Below, piece after piece: positions 33,839 through 42,303 of a stretch of DNA of 64,000 nt; positions within the stretch are counted from its first letter, which is position 1, and the number at the start of each line of letters is the position of its first letter. The position numbers and the translations under genes were made by a program. The notes below the pieces were generated by a model. It saw only the letters and a list, made by a program, of their open reading frames with translations, was not told where the DNA came from and searched no databases. The stretch spans positions 7,184-71,183 of the forward strand of contig JBFMAV010000017.1 of NCBI GenBank assembly GCA_040755535.1, given 5' to 3'. This DNA comes from Aquabacter sp040755535. Its GTDB lineage: Bacteria > Pseudomonadota > Alphaproteobacteria > Rhizobiales > Xanthobacteraceae.

Positions 33839-33860
33839 CGCTTCGACCTGCGGACTTATC

Positions 33861-33884
33861 GGGCGCGGCCTCCTCGCCGCGCCC
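33861..33884 (+). terminator. 9-bp hairpin between binding-protein and permease genes
   Basis: GGGCGCGGC and GCCGCGCCC form a perfect stem around CTCCTC, 22 bases past the binding-protein stop. It is typical of an intra-operon hairpin that protects or partly terminates the message so that the binding protein is made in excess. Confidence 0.6.
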
Positions 33885-33901
33885 GCTTCGGAAGGTACAT
33901 C

Positions 33902-34807
33902 ATGTCCTTTGATACCATCGTGCTGGCCGTCTGCGACGGCGTGGCCTATGCCTCCCTGGTCTTTCTCGTGGCCGTGGGACTGACGTTCATCTTCGGCGTG
34001 CTGGGCGTGCTGAACATCGCCCACGGCAGCTTCTATGCGCTGGGCGCCTATAGCGCGGTGAGCGCCGGCATCTGGCTCACCAAGGCGGGCTTCAATCCCT
34101 GGCTCACCTTCCCGGCCCTGTTCGTGGCGGCCATCGTGATCGGCGCGGTGCTCGGCGGGCTCATGGAAAAGCTGCTGCTCCAGCGCATCTATGACAAGGA
34201 GCAGGTGCTCCAGATCCTGGTCACCTTCGCCATCTTCATGATCCTGGAGAATGTGCAGCGCCTGATCTGGGGCGTGCAGCCTTACTTCATGTCCGAGCCG
34301 CTGCAATTGCTCGGCAACGTGTCCCTGTTCGGCATCAGCTACACCGCCTATCAGACGCTGTTCCTCCCCGCGCTGGCGGTGATCGTGCTGCTCGGCCTGC
34401 GCTACTTCCTGCGCCACACGGCGGCGGGCGCGCAGATTCTGGCCGTCACCGAGGACCGGGAGGCCGCGAGCGCCATCGGCATCGATGCCCAGAAGGTCTA
34501 TTTCGTCACCTTCATCGCCGGCGCGACGCTGGCGGCGCTGGGCGGCGCGCTCGCCGCGCCCACCACCTCGATCATGCCCGGCATGGGCGCGGAAATGATC
34601 GTCCTGTCCTTCGCCGTCGCGGCCACCGCCGGGCTCGGCCAGATCGAGGGCGCCGCCGTGGCCGCGCTGATGATCGGGCTCGGCCGTTCGCTCGCGGTCT
34701 ATCTTGCTCCCGAATTCGAGGTTCTCGTGCCCTATATCCTCATGGTCGGGGTGCTGATCTTCCGTCCGAGCGGCCTGTTCGGCGCGCCCCAGCTGCGGAA
34801 GATCTGA
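33902..34807 (+). CDS. Liv-type ABC transporter permease LivH family
   Basis: 301 residues with about eight membrane helices. Family marks are ASLVFLVAVGLTFIFGVLGVLNIAHGSFYALGAY (as TFIFGVLGVLNIAHGSFYALG), EKLLLQRIYDKEQVLQILVTF, AVTEDREAASAIGID (the EAA-like cytoplasmic loop) and the LGALGGALAAP-like turn (LAALGGALAAP). It forms half of the channel with the next gene. It starts 18 bases after the hairpin that follows the binding-protein gene and ends two bases before livM. Confidence 0.92.
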   Translation: MSFDTIVLAVCDGVAYASLVFLVAVGLTFIFGVLGVLNIAHGSFYALGAYSAVSAGIWLTKAGFNPWLTFPALFVAAIVIGAVLGGLMEKLLLQRIYDKEQVLQILVTFAIFMILENVQRLIWGVQPYFMSEPLQLLGNVSLFGISYTAYQTLFLPALAVIVLLGLRYFLRHTAAGAQILAVTEDREAASAIGIDAQKVYFVTFIAGATLAALGGALAAPTTSIMPGMGAEMIVLSFAVAATAGLGQIEGAAVAALMIGLGRSLAVYLAPEFEVLVPYILMVGVLIFRPSGLFGAPQLRKI

Positions 34808-34809
34808 TC

Positions 34810-35784
34810 ATGGCCCTGCGCGCAATCCTTCTCGCGGTGCTCATCGCCGCGCTGGCGGCGGTGCCGTTCTTCGCGGCCTCCTCGCTCACCTTCCTCGCCA
34901 TCGTGTTTGCAAAGAGCGTCGCCGTGCTGGGCCTCCTGCTCCTGCTCCAGGCGGGGCAGGTCTCGTTCGGCCACGGCATGTTCTTCGCCACCGGCGCCTA
35001 TATGGTCGCCTTTCTCGGGCGCAGCCTCGGGGGTGGGGATCTGGCGCTGCTGATCCTCGCGGGTGCCATCTCCTCTGCCGTGCTCGGCCTCGCGGTCGGC
35101 CTGTTCGTGGTGCGCTACCGCTACATCTTCTTTGGCATGCTGAACCTTGCCTTCTCCATGGTGCTCTACGCCATCCTGGAAAAGTTCTTCCACCTCACCG
35201 GCGGCTCGGACGGGCTGCGCATCCGCCGGCCCACGGCATTCGGCATCGCGTTTGACCGTGCCCAGTTCGATCTGGTCCTTTATTACACGACCTTCGCGCT
35301 GGCCTTCCTGGCCGCTTATCTGGTGTGGCGCTATCTGCGCAGCCCGCTCGGCCAGGCGCTCAAAGCCATCAAGACCAACGAGACGCGGCTGGAATATATC
35401 GGCCTGTCCGCTCGCTTCGTGATGCTGGTGGGCTATGTCATCTCCGCCGTGCTGTGCGGCATTGGCGGGGCGTGCCTCGGCATCATCCAGGGCATCGCGA
35501 CGCCGGAATATTCCTATTGGACGCGCTCGGCGGAGTTCGTGTTCATCGCCATCCTCGGCGGCGCCGGCCATGTGGCGGGGGCGCTCACGGGCACCTTCGT
35601 CTATGAGGCGGTGCGCACCTATGCGGCGGCCTTCGTGGCGGACAGCTGGCAAATGATCCTCGGCTTCGTCCTGCTGGTCATTATCCTCAAGGCCCCGGCC
35701 GGCATCGTCGGCCTGGTGGAAAGCCTGGCCAGCCGGCGGCGCAAGGCCGAGGCTGGCTCTCTCTCCGCGGAGGGCGCGCGATGA
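34810..35784 (+). CDS. Liv-type ABC transporter permease LivM family
   Basis: 324 residues, hydrophobic throughout. LLLLQAGQVSFGHGMFFATGAY is the LivM hallmark (QAGQVSFGHGMFFATGAY). Others are VRYRYIFFGMLNLAFSMVLY, the EAA-like loop SPLGQALKAIKTNETRLEYIG, and ILGGAGHVAGALTGTF near the C-terminus. It pairs with the LivH-type permease. Its end overlaps the ATPase gene by four bases (ATGA). Confidence 0.92.
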   Translation: MALRAILLAVLIAALAAVPFFAASSLTFLAIVFAKSVAVLGLLLLLQAGQVSFGHGMFFATGAYMVAFLGRSLGGGDLALLILAGAISSAVLGLAVGLFVVRYRYIFFGMLNLAFSMVLYAILEKFFHLTGGSDGLRIRRPTAFGIAFDRAQFDLVLYYTTFALAFLAAYLVWRYLRSPLGQALKAIKTNETRLEYIGLSARFVMLVGYVISAVLCGIGGACLGIIQGIATPEYSYWTRSAEFVFIAILGGAGHVAGALTGTFVYEAVRTYAAAFVADSWQMILGFVLLVIILKAPAGIVGLVESLASRRRKAEAGSLSAEGAR

Positions 35785-36536
35785 GCACGGTCAGCCATCC
35801 CATCCTGCTGGAGGCCCGGGGCCTGGAAATCCGCTTCGGCGGCGTGGTCGCCGCCAATGGCATCGACCTTGATGTGCGCGGCGGGGAAAACCTCGCCATC
35901 ATCGGGCCGAACGGCGCGGGCAAGACCACCTTCCTCAACATCTGCACCGGCTATCTGCGGCCCAAGGCGGGCACGGTGCGGTTCGAGGGCAAGGAGATCA
36001 CCGCACAGCCGCCGCGCGACATCACGCGGCTCGGCATCGCCCGGGCGTTCCAGATCCCGCAGCTCTTCTCCGACCATACGGTGCTGGAGAACATGCTGCT
36101 GGCCGCCGCCTCGCGCCAGCGCCGCTTCAACCTGCTCCAGCCGCTCGGCCGCATCGCCGAGCGCGACGAGATGATCGATCTGCTCGATCTGGTGGGCTGC
36201 GCCGGGCACCGGGACAAGCGGGCGGGCGACCTGCCCGAGGGCCACCGCAAGCTGGTGGACATCGCGGTCGCCCTCGCCTTGAAGCCCAAGCTTCTTCTGA
36301 TGGACGAGCCCACCTCGGGCGTCGCCAGCGCGGACAAGTTCGAGGTCATGGAAATCCTCGTCTCCGCCCTCGCCAAGGCCAAGGTGGCCTCGGTGTTCGT
36401 CGAGCACGACATGGACATGGTCCAGCGCTATGCCGGCCGCGTGGCGGTGTGGAGCGCGGGCAAGATCCAGCGGCTCGGTCCCCCGTCCGAGGTGCTGGAA
36501 GACCCCGAGGTCATCCGCACCGTGATCGGAGTGTGA
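35781..36536 (+). CDS. Liv-type ABC transporter ATP-binding protein LivG family
   Basis: 251 residues. Walker A GPNGAGKTT, LivG-type GIARAFQIPQLFSDHTVLEN (Q-loop in this stretch), LPEGHRKLVDIAVALALKPKLLLMDEPTSGV with a degenerate signature (LPEGHRK in place of LSGGQ) and a normal Walker B. The switch His is in FVEHDMDMVQ. The altered signature is unusual for LivG, where LPYGxQR is normal, but LPxG retains the key residues. It ends three bases before the second ATPase gene. Confidence 0.92.
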   Translation: MSTVSHPILLEARGLEIRFGGVVAANGIDLDVRGGENLAIIGPNGAGKTTFLNICTGYLRPKAGTVRFEGKEITAQPPRDITRLGIARAFQIPQLFSDHTVLENMLLAAASRQRRFNLLQPLGRIAERDEMIDLLDLVGCAGHRDKRAGDLPEGHRKLVDIAVALALKPKLLLMDEPTSGVASADKFEVMEILVSALAKAKVASVFVEHDMDMVQRYAGRVAVWSAGKIQRLGPPSEVLEDPEVIRTVIGV

Positions 36537-36538
36537 AC

Positions 36539-37216
36539 ATGCTCATCCTCGATCACGTCACCGTCTCTTTCGGCACCGTGCCGGTGCTGCGCGGCGTGTC
36601 CTTCGCGCTGAAGGAGGGCGAGGCGGTGGCCTTCGTCGGCCGCAACGGCGCCGGAAAGACCACGACGCTGCGCACCATCATGGGCTTCACCCGCAATGGC
36701 GGGCGCATCACCTTCGACGGGCATGACCTTGCCGGCGTCGCCGCCCATCTGCGGCCGGGGCTCGGCATCGGCTATGCCCCGGAGGATCGCCGCCTGTTTT
36801 CCCGCTTCGGCGTGGAGGAGAACATCCTCCTGCCCGCCCAGGTGGCGAAGCTCTCGGCTGCGGAGACCCAGCGGCGCCTCGATCGCGTCTATGACATCCT
36901 TCCCGAACTGAAGGAGATGGCGAAGCGCCCGGCCGGCTCCGTCTCCGGCGGGCAGGGCAAGATGGTGGCGCTTGGGCGGGCCTTGATGCTCGCCACCCGC
37001 CTCGTTCTCCTCGACGAGCCGTTCCAGGGCCTCGCCCCGGTGCTCGCCAACCGCTACGCCGAGGCGCTGCGGCGCCTGCGCGACACCGACCCGAGCCTCG
37101 CGCTCATCATCACGGAATCGAACCCCCACCTCCTGCGCAGCTTCGCCGAGCGGACCATCACCATCGAGCGTGGCGAGATCGCCCAGGACGTGCGCAACGA
37201 AGGATTGGCCGCATGA
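36539..37216 (+). CDS. Liv-type ABC transporter ATP-binding protein LivF family
   Basis: 225 residues. Walker A GRNGAGKTTTL, LivF-type YAPEDRRLFSRFGVEENILL, signature region SVSGGQGKMVALGRALM, Walker B LVLLDEPFQGLAPVLANR. The switch position reads ITESNPHLL, with Asn-Pro-His in place of the usual VEQN loop, a small deviation. The start is the ATG just after the livG stop. The end overlaps the aldehyde dehydrogenase start by four bases, so transport and catabolism genes are one transcript. Confidence 0.92.
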   Translation: MLILDHVTVSFGTVPVLRGVSFALKEGEAVAFVGRNGAGKTTTLRTIMGFTRNGGRITFDGHDLAGVAAHLRPGLGIGYAPEDRRLFSRFGVEENILLPAQVAKLSAAETQRRLDRVYDILPELKEMAKRPAGSVSGGQGKMVALGRALMLATRLVLLDEPFQGLAPVLANRYAEALRRLRDTDPSLALIITESNPHLLRSFAERTITIERGEIAQDVRNEGLAA

Positions 37217-38691
37217 ACCAGCACGCTCCGCACCCGCACGCTCCCATCGCCCCCGCCAAGGGCGTCTTCATCAACAATGCCTGGCGCCCCGCCGCCTCGG
37301 GCCGGGTGCTGGATGTCTACGCCCCCGCCGAGGGCCGCGTGTTCGCGCAGATCGCCGCCGGCACCGCCGCTGACGTGGATGCCGCCGTCAAAGCCGCGCG
37401 CCACGCGGCGGAGGACGGGGCCTGGAGCCGCCTGTCCGCGACCGAGCGCGGCCGCATCCTCTCCAAGTTCGCGCAGATCATCGCCGACCATGCGGAGGAG
37501 TTGGCCCAGCTCGAAGCCCGCGACACCGGCAAGCCGCTGAAGCAGGCCCGCGCCGACATGGTGGCGACTGCCCGCTATTTCGAATTCTATGGCGGCGCGG
37601 CCGACAAGCTGCACGGCGAGACCATCCCGTTCCTCAACGGCTATTTCGTGCCCACCGAGCGCGTGCCCCATGGCGTGACCGCGCACATCATTCCTTGGAA
37701 CTATCCCGCCCAGATGTTCGGCCGCACCATCGGCCCGGCGCTGGCGGTGGGCAATGCCACGGTGGTGAAGCCGGCCGAGGATGCCTGCCTCACGCCCCTG
37801 CGGCTGGCGGAACTCGCTGTCGAGGCGGGCTTTCCCGAAGGCGCCATCAATATCGTGCCGGGCCTCGGCGAGGAGGCGGGCGCGGCCCTCTCCGGCCATC
37901 CCGACATCGATTTCATCGCCTTCACCGGCTCGCCGGAAGTGGGCACGCTGATCCAGATGGCGGCGGCCCGCAACCATATCGGCTGCACGCTGGAACTGGG
38001 CGGCAAGTCCCCCCACGTGGTGTTCGCGGACGCGGACCTCGACGCTGCCATTCCCGTAATCGCCAATACGGTGGTGCAGAATGCCGGCCAGACCTGCTCG
38101 GCGGGCTCGCGCCTGCTGGTGGAGCGCAGCGTCTATGACGAGGTGGTGGCCCGCCTCAATGCCAAGTTCGCGACGCTCCGTGCCGGTTCCCCGGAGATGG
38201 ACCTGGACCTTGGCCCGGTTATCAATGCCAAGCAGAAGGAGCGCGTGGAAAGCTTCTTCGCCAAGGCGGCGCAGGATGGCGTCGGCGTGGTGGCGGAAGG
38301 CGCGGTGGCCGAGGGCGTGCCGGACGGCGGCTTCTATGTGACGCCGCGCGTGTTCGGTCCCGTGCCGCGCGACCATATCCTCGCCACCCAGGAAGTGTTT
38401 GGCCCGGTCCTCTCCGTTCTGCCGTTCGACGATGAGGCGGACGCGATCCGCATCGCCAACGGCACCGAGTTCGGTCTCATGGCGGGCATCTGGTCCACCA
38501 ACACCTCGCGCGCCATACGCGTCGCCCGCAAGGTCAAGGCCGGCCAGGTTTACGTGAACGCCTATGGCGCGGGCGGGGGCATCGAGCTGCCGTTCGGCGG
38601 CATGAAGAAGTCCGGCCACGGCCGCGAGAAGGGGTTCGAGGCGCTGTACGAGTTCTCGACCCTCAAGACCATGATCATCAAGCACGATTGA
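37213..38691 (+). CDS. NAD(P)-dependent aldehyde dehydrogenase
   Basis: 492 residues, full-length class I/betaine-aldehyde-like ALDH. It has IIPWNYPAQMFGRTIGPALA, the cofactor segment FTGSPEVGTLIQ, catalytic Glu in LELGGKSPHVVF, catalytic Cys in VVQNAGQTCSAGSRLLV, and EVFGPVLSVLPF. It oxidises an aldehyde to the acid. The four-base overlap with livF ties it to the transporter, so the imported compound or its product is probably an alcohol/aldehyde-level metabolite. The exact substrate is unknown. Confidence 0.93.
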   Translation: MNQHAPHPHAPIAPAKGVFINNAWRPAASGRVLDVYAPAEGRVFAQIAAGTAADVDAAVKAARHAAEDGAWSRLSATERGRILSKFAQIIADHAEELAQLEARDTGKPLKQARADMVATARYFEFYGGAADKLHGETIPFLNGYFVPTERVPHGVTAHIIPWNYPAQMFGRTIGPALAVGNATVVKPAEDACLTPLRLAELAVEAGFPEGAINIVPGLGEEAGAALSGHPDIDFIAFTGSPEVGTLIQMAAARNHIGCTLELGGKSPHVVFADADLDAAIPVIANTVVQNAGQTCSAGSRLLVERSVYDEVVARLNAKFATLRAGSPEMDLDLGPVINAKQKERVESFFAKAAQDGVGVVAEGAVAEGVPDGGFYVTPRVFGPVPRDHILATQEVFGPVLSVLPFDDEADAIRIANGTEFGLMAGIWSTNTSRAIRVARKVKAGQVYVNAYGAGGGIELPFGGMKKSGHGREKGFEALYEFSTLKTMIIKHD

Positions 38692-38705
38692 GGAAACGGT
38701 CCCCC

Positions 38706-39455
38706 ATGCGTCTTTCCGGTAAATCCGCGCTCGTCACGGGCGCCGCCTCGGGCTTCGGCGCCGAGATCGCCCGCGTCTTCGCCCGCGAGGGCGCCACGGT
38801 CACCCTCATGGATTTGAACCTTGAGGGTGCCAAGACGGTGGCGGGCGAGATCGGTCCCGCCGCCTTGGCGGTGCGCGGCGACGTCACCAGCCGCGCGGAT
38901 GTGGAAGCCTGCGTCGCCGCTGCCATCCATCAGGGCGGCAAGCTGGACATCGTCGTCAACAATGCCGGCTGGACCCACCGCAACAAGCCCCTGCTCGAAG
39001 TCACCGAGGAGGAGTTCGACAAGGCCTATGCGATCAATGTGAAGTCCATCTATCACATGATCCACACCGTGGTGCCGATCATGACCGCCCAGGGCGGCGG
39101 CGTGGTGGTGAATGTGGGCTCCACCGCCGGCATCCGCCCGCGTCCCGGCCTCACCTGGTACAACGCCACCAAGGGCGCGGTGAATCTCGCCACCCGCTCG
39201 CTGGCCGTGGAACTGGCGCCGCAGAAGATCCGCGTCAACGGCGTCGCGCCGGTCATGGGGGCGACGGGGCTTCTGGAGAGCTTCATGGGCGTGCCCGACA
39301 CGCCCGAGAACCGCACGCGCTTCATCGCCACCATCCCGCTCGGCCGTCTCTCCGAGCCCAAGGACGTGGCCAATGCCTGCCTCTATCTGTCCTCTGACGA
39401 GGCCGAGTTCATCACCGGCGTCATCCTGGAAGTGGACGGCGGACGCACCATCTGA
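38706..39455 (+). CDS. SDR family oxidoreductase
   Basis: 249 residues, classical SDR. TGAASGFGAEIARVFAREGA (dinucleotide loop), LMDLNLEGAK with Asp for NAD, NNAGWTHRNKP, MTAQGGGVVVNVGSTAGIRPRPG with the catalytic Ser, YNATKGAVN, and FITGVILEVDGGRTI at the end. It resembles 3-ketoacyl- and glucose-type reductases. It is 14 bases after the aldehyde dehydrogenase gene with ribosome-site-like GAGGAAAC upstream. It probably oxidises a hydroxyl to give the substrate of the neighbouring dehydrogenase, or acts on a branch product. Confidence 0.9.
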   Translation: MRLSGKSALVTGAASGFGAEIARVFAREGATVTLMDLNLEGAKTVAGEIGPAALAVRGDVTSRADVEACVAAAIHQGGKLDIVVNNAGWTHRNKPLLEVTEEEFDKAYAINVKSIYHMIHTVVPIMTAQGGGVVVNVGSTAGIRPRPGLTWYNATKGAVNLATRSLAVELAPQKIRVNGVAPVMGATGLLESFMGVPDTPENRTRFIATIPLGRLSEPKDVANACLYLSSDEAEFITGVILEVDGGRTI

Positions 39456-39467
39456 GTGCGACACGAC

Positions 39468-39494
39468 CGGCCGGGCGGTGTTCGCCCGGTCGGC
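39468..39494 (+). terminator. 11-bp hairpin after the SDR gene
   Basis: CCGGCCGGGCG and CGCCCGGTCGG pair (one G-T wobble) around GTGTT, 12 bases past the SDR stop. It may end or attenuate the transporter-dehydrogenase transcript before the hydrolase gene. Confidence 0.55.
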
Positions 39495-39602
39495 ATCAAG
39501 ACGGCGCCAAGAGGGCGCCCGGCAAAGGGGAGCGGGCCGCCTGTCTCGTCTCACGCCGACAGATCGGTCACGTCGTCCCGAATAATGGTCAGGGAGGATG
39601 AA

Positions 39603-40586
39603 ATGAACGATCAGAAGGTATTGCTGACCCGCCGCCACGCCTTGCTCGGTGGCGCGCTGGCGCTCGGCGGGCTGGCCGCCGGCACGGGCGGGGCGCTCGC
39701 CAAGGCGCCCTTCGTGAACCAGCCGGCGCCCTATTATTACCGCTTCAAGTTCGGCGATGCCGAGATCACGGTGGTGTCGGACGGCACCCTGCCGCTCGGC
39801 GACCCCCATGCGAGCTTCACGGGCCTCACCGCCGCCCAGATGGACAAGCAGCTCACCGACAATTTCCTGCCCCTCTCCAATGCGGTGCTGGAGCAGAATG
39901 TGCTGGTGGTGAATACCGGCGACAAGCTGATGGTGTTCGACACGGGCATGGGCTCGTCCAAGCTGTTCGGCCCCACCACCGGCAAGATGCTTCAGTCCAT
40001 GAAGCAGGCAGGCATCGACCCGAAGGACGTGGACGCGGTCATCATGAGCCACGCCCATATCGACCATTGCGGGGGCTGCATGGCCGATGACGGCACGCGC
40101 AACTTCCCCAACGCCCAATTCTATATCAGCCAGGCGGACTATGACTATTGGACCGACGAGAAGACGGTCGGCCCGAACCTCAAGACCTTCCTCGACCAGG
40201 CACGCAAGAATCTCGTCCCCAACCGCGACCGCATGGTGTTCGTGAAGGATGGGCAGGAATTTTTGCCGGGCGTCCAGGCCATCGCGGCGCCGGGCCATTC
40301 GGTGGGCCACACCGTCTTCATGATCACGTCCGGGGGCAAGTCGCTCTGTTATATCGGCGACCTCGCTCACCATCCCGTGCTGCTGCTGGAAAATCCGCTG
40401 ACCGAATTCGCCTATGACACGGACCCCAAACAGTCCGCCCAGACGCGCGTGCGGCTGCTCTCCATGCTGGCGGCCAACCGCATTCCCATTATTGCCTATC
40501 ATTTCGCCTGGCCGGGCTTCGGCCATGTGGCCGCGCAGGGGCAGGGCTTCCGCTATTTCCCCGCGCCCATGGTCATGGAAATGTAG
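39603..40586 (+). CDS. Tat-exported metallo-beta-lactamase-fold hydrolase
   Basis: 327 residues. A twin-arginine signal (LTRRHALLGGALALGGLAAG) with cleavage near ALAKA shows periplasmic export of a folded metalloprotein. The metal motif HAHIDHCGG (HxHxDH), a later His in APGHSVGHT, Asp in YIGDLAHHPV and a final His in IIAYHFAWPGFGH complete a dinuclear site. The family includes lactonases, N-acyl homoserine lactonase-like and alkylsulfatase-like enzymes. A strong ribosome site (GGGAGGATGAA) fixes the ATG at 39603. It lies between hairpins, so it may be its own transcription unit. A lactone or ester hydrolase role in the adjacent pathway is inferred. Confidence 0.88.
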   Translation: MNDQKVLLTRRHALLGGALALGGLAAGTGGALAKAPFVNQPAPYYYRFKFGDAEITVVSDGTLPLGDPHASFTGLTAAQMDKQLTDNFLPLSNAVLEQNVLVVNTGDKLMVFDTGMGSSKLFGPTTGKMLQSMKQAGIDPKDVDAVIMSHAHIDHCGGCMADDGTRNFPNAQFYISQADYDYWTDEKTVGPNLKTFLDQARKNLVPNRDRMVFVKDGQEFLPGVQAIAAPGHSVGHTVFMITSGGKSLCYIGDLAHHPVLLLENPLTEFAYDTDPKQSAQTRVRLLSMLAANRIPIIAYHFAWPGFGHVAAQGQGFRYFPAPMVMEM

Positions 40587-40594
40587 CGCCAACC

Positions 40595-40617
40595 GGGAGC
40601 GGCCCCGCGCCGCTCCC
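40595..40617 (+). terminator. 8-bp hairpin after the hydrolase gene
   Basis: GGGAGCGG and CCGCTCCC pair perfectly around CCCCGCG, nine bases past the hydrolase stop codon. A second GC-rich repeat (GCCCCGCAGGGGC, 40622-40634) follows before the fumarase start. Confidence 0.55.
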
Positions 40618-40655
40618 CTTCGCCCCGCAGGGGCGGACCAATGAGGACAGGACAT

Positions 40656-42170
40656 ATGCGCCCGGCCGTCATCATCGCCGCGGAAGACGTGATCGCGAGC
40701 GTCGCCGACGCGCTGCAATACATCTCCTATTTCCATCCCGCCGATTACATCGCCCATCTCGCGCGCGCCTATGAGCGCGAGCAATCGCCCGCCGCGCGCG
40801 ACGCCATCGCGCAGATCCTGCTGAATTCGCGCATGGCGGCGCTGGGGCGCCGGCCCATCTGCCAGGATACCGGCCTCGTCGTGGTGTTCGCCGAGATCGG
40901 CATGGAGGTGCGCGTCACGGGCGAGGTCGGCTTTGACGACCTGATCCACGAGGCGGTGCGCCGGGCCTATCTGCACCAGGACAATCCGCTGCGCGCCTCC
41001 ATGGTGGGCGATCCGTTGTTCGCGCGCCGCAACACCAAGGACAATGCGCCGGCCGTGGTCCATACCCGCCTCGTGCCCGGCCGCACGCTCAAGATCACCG
41101 TGGCGGCGAAGGGCGGCGGCTCGGAGAACAAGGCCAAGTTCGTCACCCTCGATCCCGGCGCGAGCGTGGAGGATTGGGTGCTGAAGACCGTGCCGGAACT
41201 GGGCGCCGGCTGGTGCCCGCCGGGCGTCATCGGCCTTGGCATCGGCGGCTCGGCCGAAAAGGCCATGCTGATCGCGAAAGAGGCGCTGCTGGAGGAGATC
41301 GACATGACGGATCTCCTCGCCCGCGGCCCGCAGAGCCAGCTGGAGGAGATGCGCATCTCCCTTTACGAGCGCATCAATGCCCTGGGCATCGGCGCGCAGG
41401 GCCTTGGCGGCCTGACGACGGTGGTGGACGTGAAGATCGCCACCTATCCCACCCATGCGGCCTCAAAGCCGGTCGCCCTCATTCCCCAATGCGCCGCCAA
41501 CCGTCACGCCTCCATTGTCCTCGATGGCTCCGGGGCGGTGCGGCTCGATCCCCCGGATTTGTCCGCCTGGCCGCAGATCGTGCGCGACGCGGCGGATGGG
41601 GATGCGCGCCGTGTCGATCTCGACCGGCTGACGCGCGAAGAGGTGGCCTCCTGGCGCCCGGGTGAAAAGCTGCGCCTCAGCGGGCGCATGCTCACGGGGC
41701 GCGATGCCGCGCACCAGCGCATGTCCGACATGCTGAAGCGGGGCGAGGCGCTGCCCGTCGATCTCGCGGGGCGCGTCATCTATTACGTGGGCCCGGTGGA
41801 CCCGGTGCGCGGCGAGGCGGTGGGGCCGGCGGGGCCGACCACCTCCACCCGCATGGACCGCTATACGGACGACATCCTCTCAACCGGGCTCCTCGCCATG
41901 GTGGGCAAGGCCGAACGCGGCCCGGCGGCGGTGGAGGCCATTGCGCGCCACAAGGCGGCCTATCTCATCGCGGTGGGCGGGGCAGCCTATCTCGTCTCCA
42001 AGGCGGTGAAGGCGGCCCGCGTCGTGGCCTTCGCCGATCTCGGCATGGAGGCCATCTATGAATTCGAGGTGGAGGACATGCCCGTCACCGTGGCGGTGAC
42101 CGCGCAGGGCGAGTCGGTCCACACCAGCGGCCCCGCCTTCTGGCGCGCGCGGATCGCGGAAGGGGTTTGA
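40656..42170 (+). CDS. Class I (4Fe-4S) fumarate hydratase family enzyme
   Basis: 504 residues with alpha and beta parts fused as in FumA. Cluster-ligand regions are GRRPICQDTGLVVVF, GWCPPGVIGLGIGGSAEKAM and LIPQCAANRH. The beta part shows GRVIYYVGPVDPVRGEAVGPAGPTTSTRMD (as YYVGPVDPV and GPAGPTTSTRMD) and FEVEDMPVTVAVTAQGESVH. It hydrates fumarate to malate, or a relative such as mesaconate to citramalate (mesaconases are in this family), or tartrate. ATG at 40656 (AGGACA upstream) is preferred over 40641. It is the last gene on the strand before a convergent neighbour. No unlinked clue distinguishes the substrates. Confidence 0.85.
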   Translation: MRPAVIIAAEDVIASVADALQYISYFHPADYIAHLARAYEREQSPAARDAIAQILLNSRMAALGRRPICQDTGLVVVFAEIGMEVRVTGEVGFDDLIHEAVRRAYLHQDNPLRASMVGDPLFARRNTKDNAPAVVHTRLVPGRTLKITVAAKGGGSENKAKFVTLDPGASVEDWVLKTVPELGAGWCPPGVIGLGIGGSAEKAMLIAKEALLEEIDMTDLLARGPQSQLEEMRISLYERINALGIGAQGLGGLTTVVDVKIATYPTHAASKPVALIPQCAANRHASIVLDGSGAVRLDPPDLSAWPQIVRDAADGDARRVDLDRLTREEVASWRPGEKLRLSGRMLTGRDAAHQRMSDMLKRGEALPVDLAGRVIYYVGPVDPVRGEAVGPAGPTTSTRMDRYTDDILSTGLLAMVGKAERGPAAVEAIARHKAAYLIAVGGAAYLVSKAVKAARVVAFADLGMEAIYEFEVEDMPVTVAVTAQGESVHTSGPAFWRARIAEGV

Positions 42171-42224
42171 ACACGGCACCGCTTTAAGATCGCGCGCCGC
42201 CTCGCCCCGCCCGCGCGACGGGCT

Positions 42225-42248
42225 CCCTCTCCCGCTTGCGGGGGAGGG
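42225..42248. repeat. Palindromic GC repeat, likely bidirectional terminator
   Basis: CCCTCTCCCGC-TT-GCGGGGGAGGG, followed by a G-rich tail, between the convergent fumarase and CoA-transferase genes. This motif type recurs in intergenic regions of many high-GC proteobacteria, so a dispersed palindromic repeat is likely. Confidence 0.6.
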
Positions 42249-42303
42249 GTGGGGAGGGGGCCGGCGCAGTCGCAGAGCCGCACGGGACGCCCCGCGTAGC
42301 CTC

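Noticed and set aside
32663..34417. 584-codon minus-strand frame across the Liv binding protein and LivH
   Set aside because: His/Asp/Glu-rich antisense product without a domain.
38562..41456. 964-codon minus-strand frame over four plus-strand genes
   Set aside because: It spans several recognised genes and their gaps, has atypical composition and no motif.
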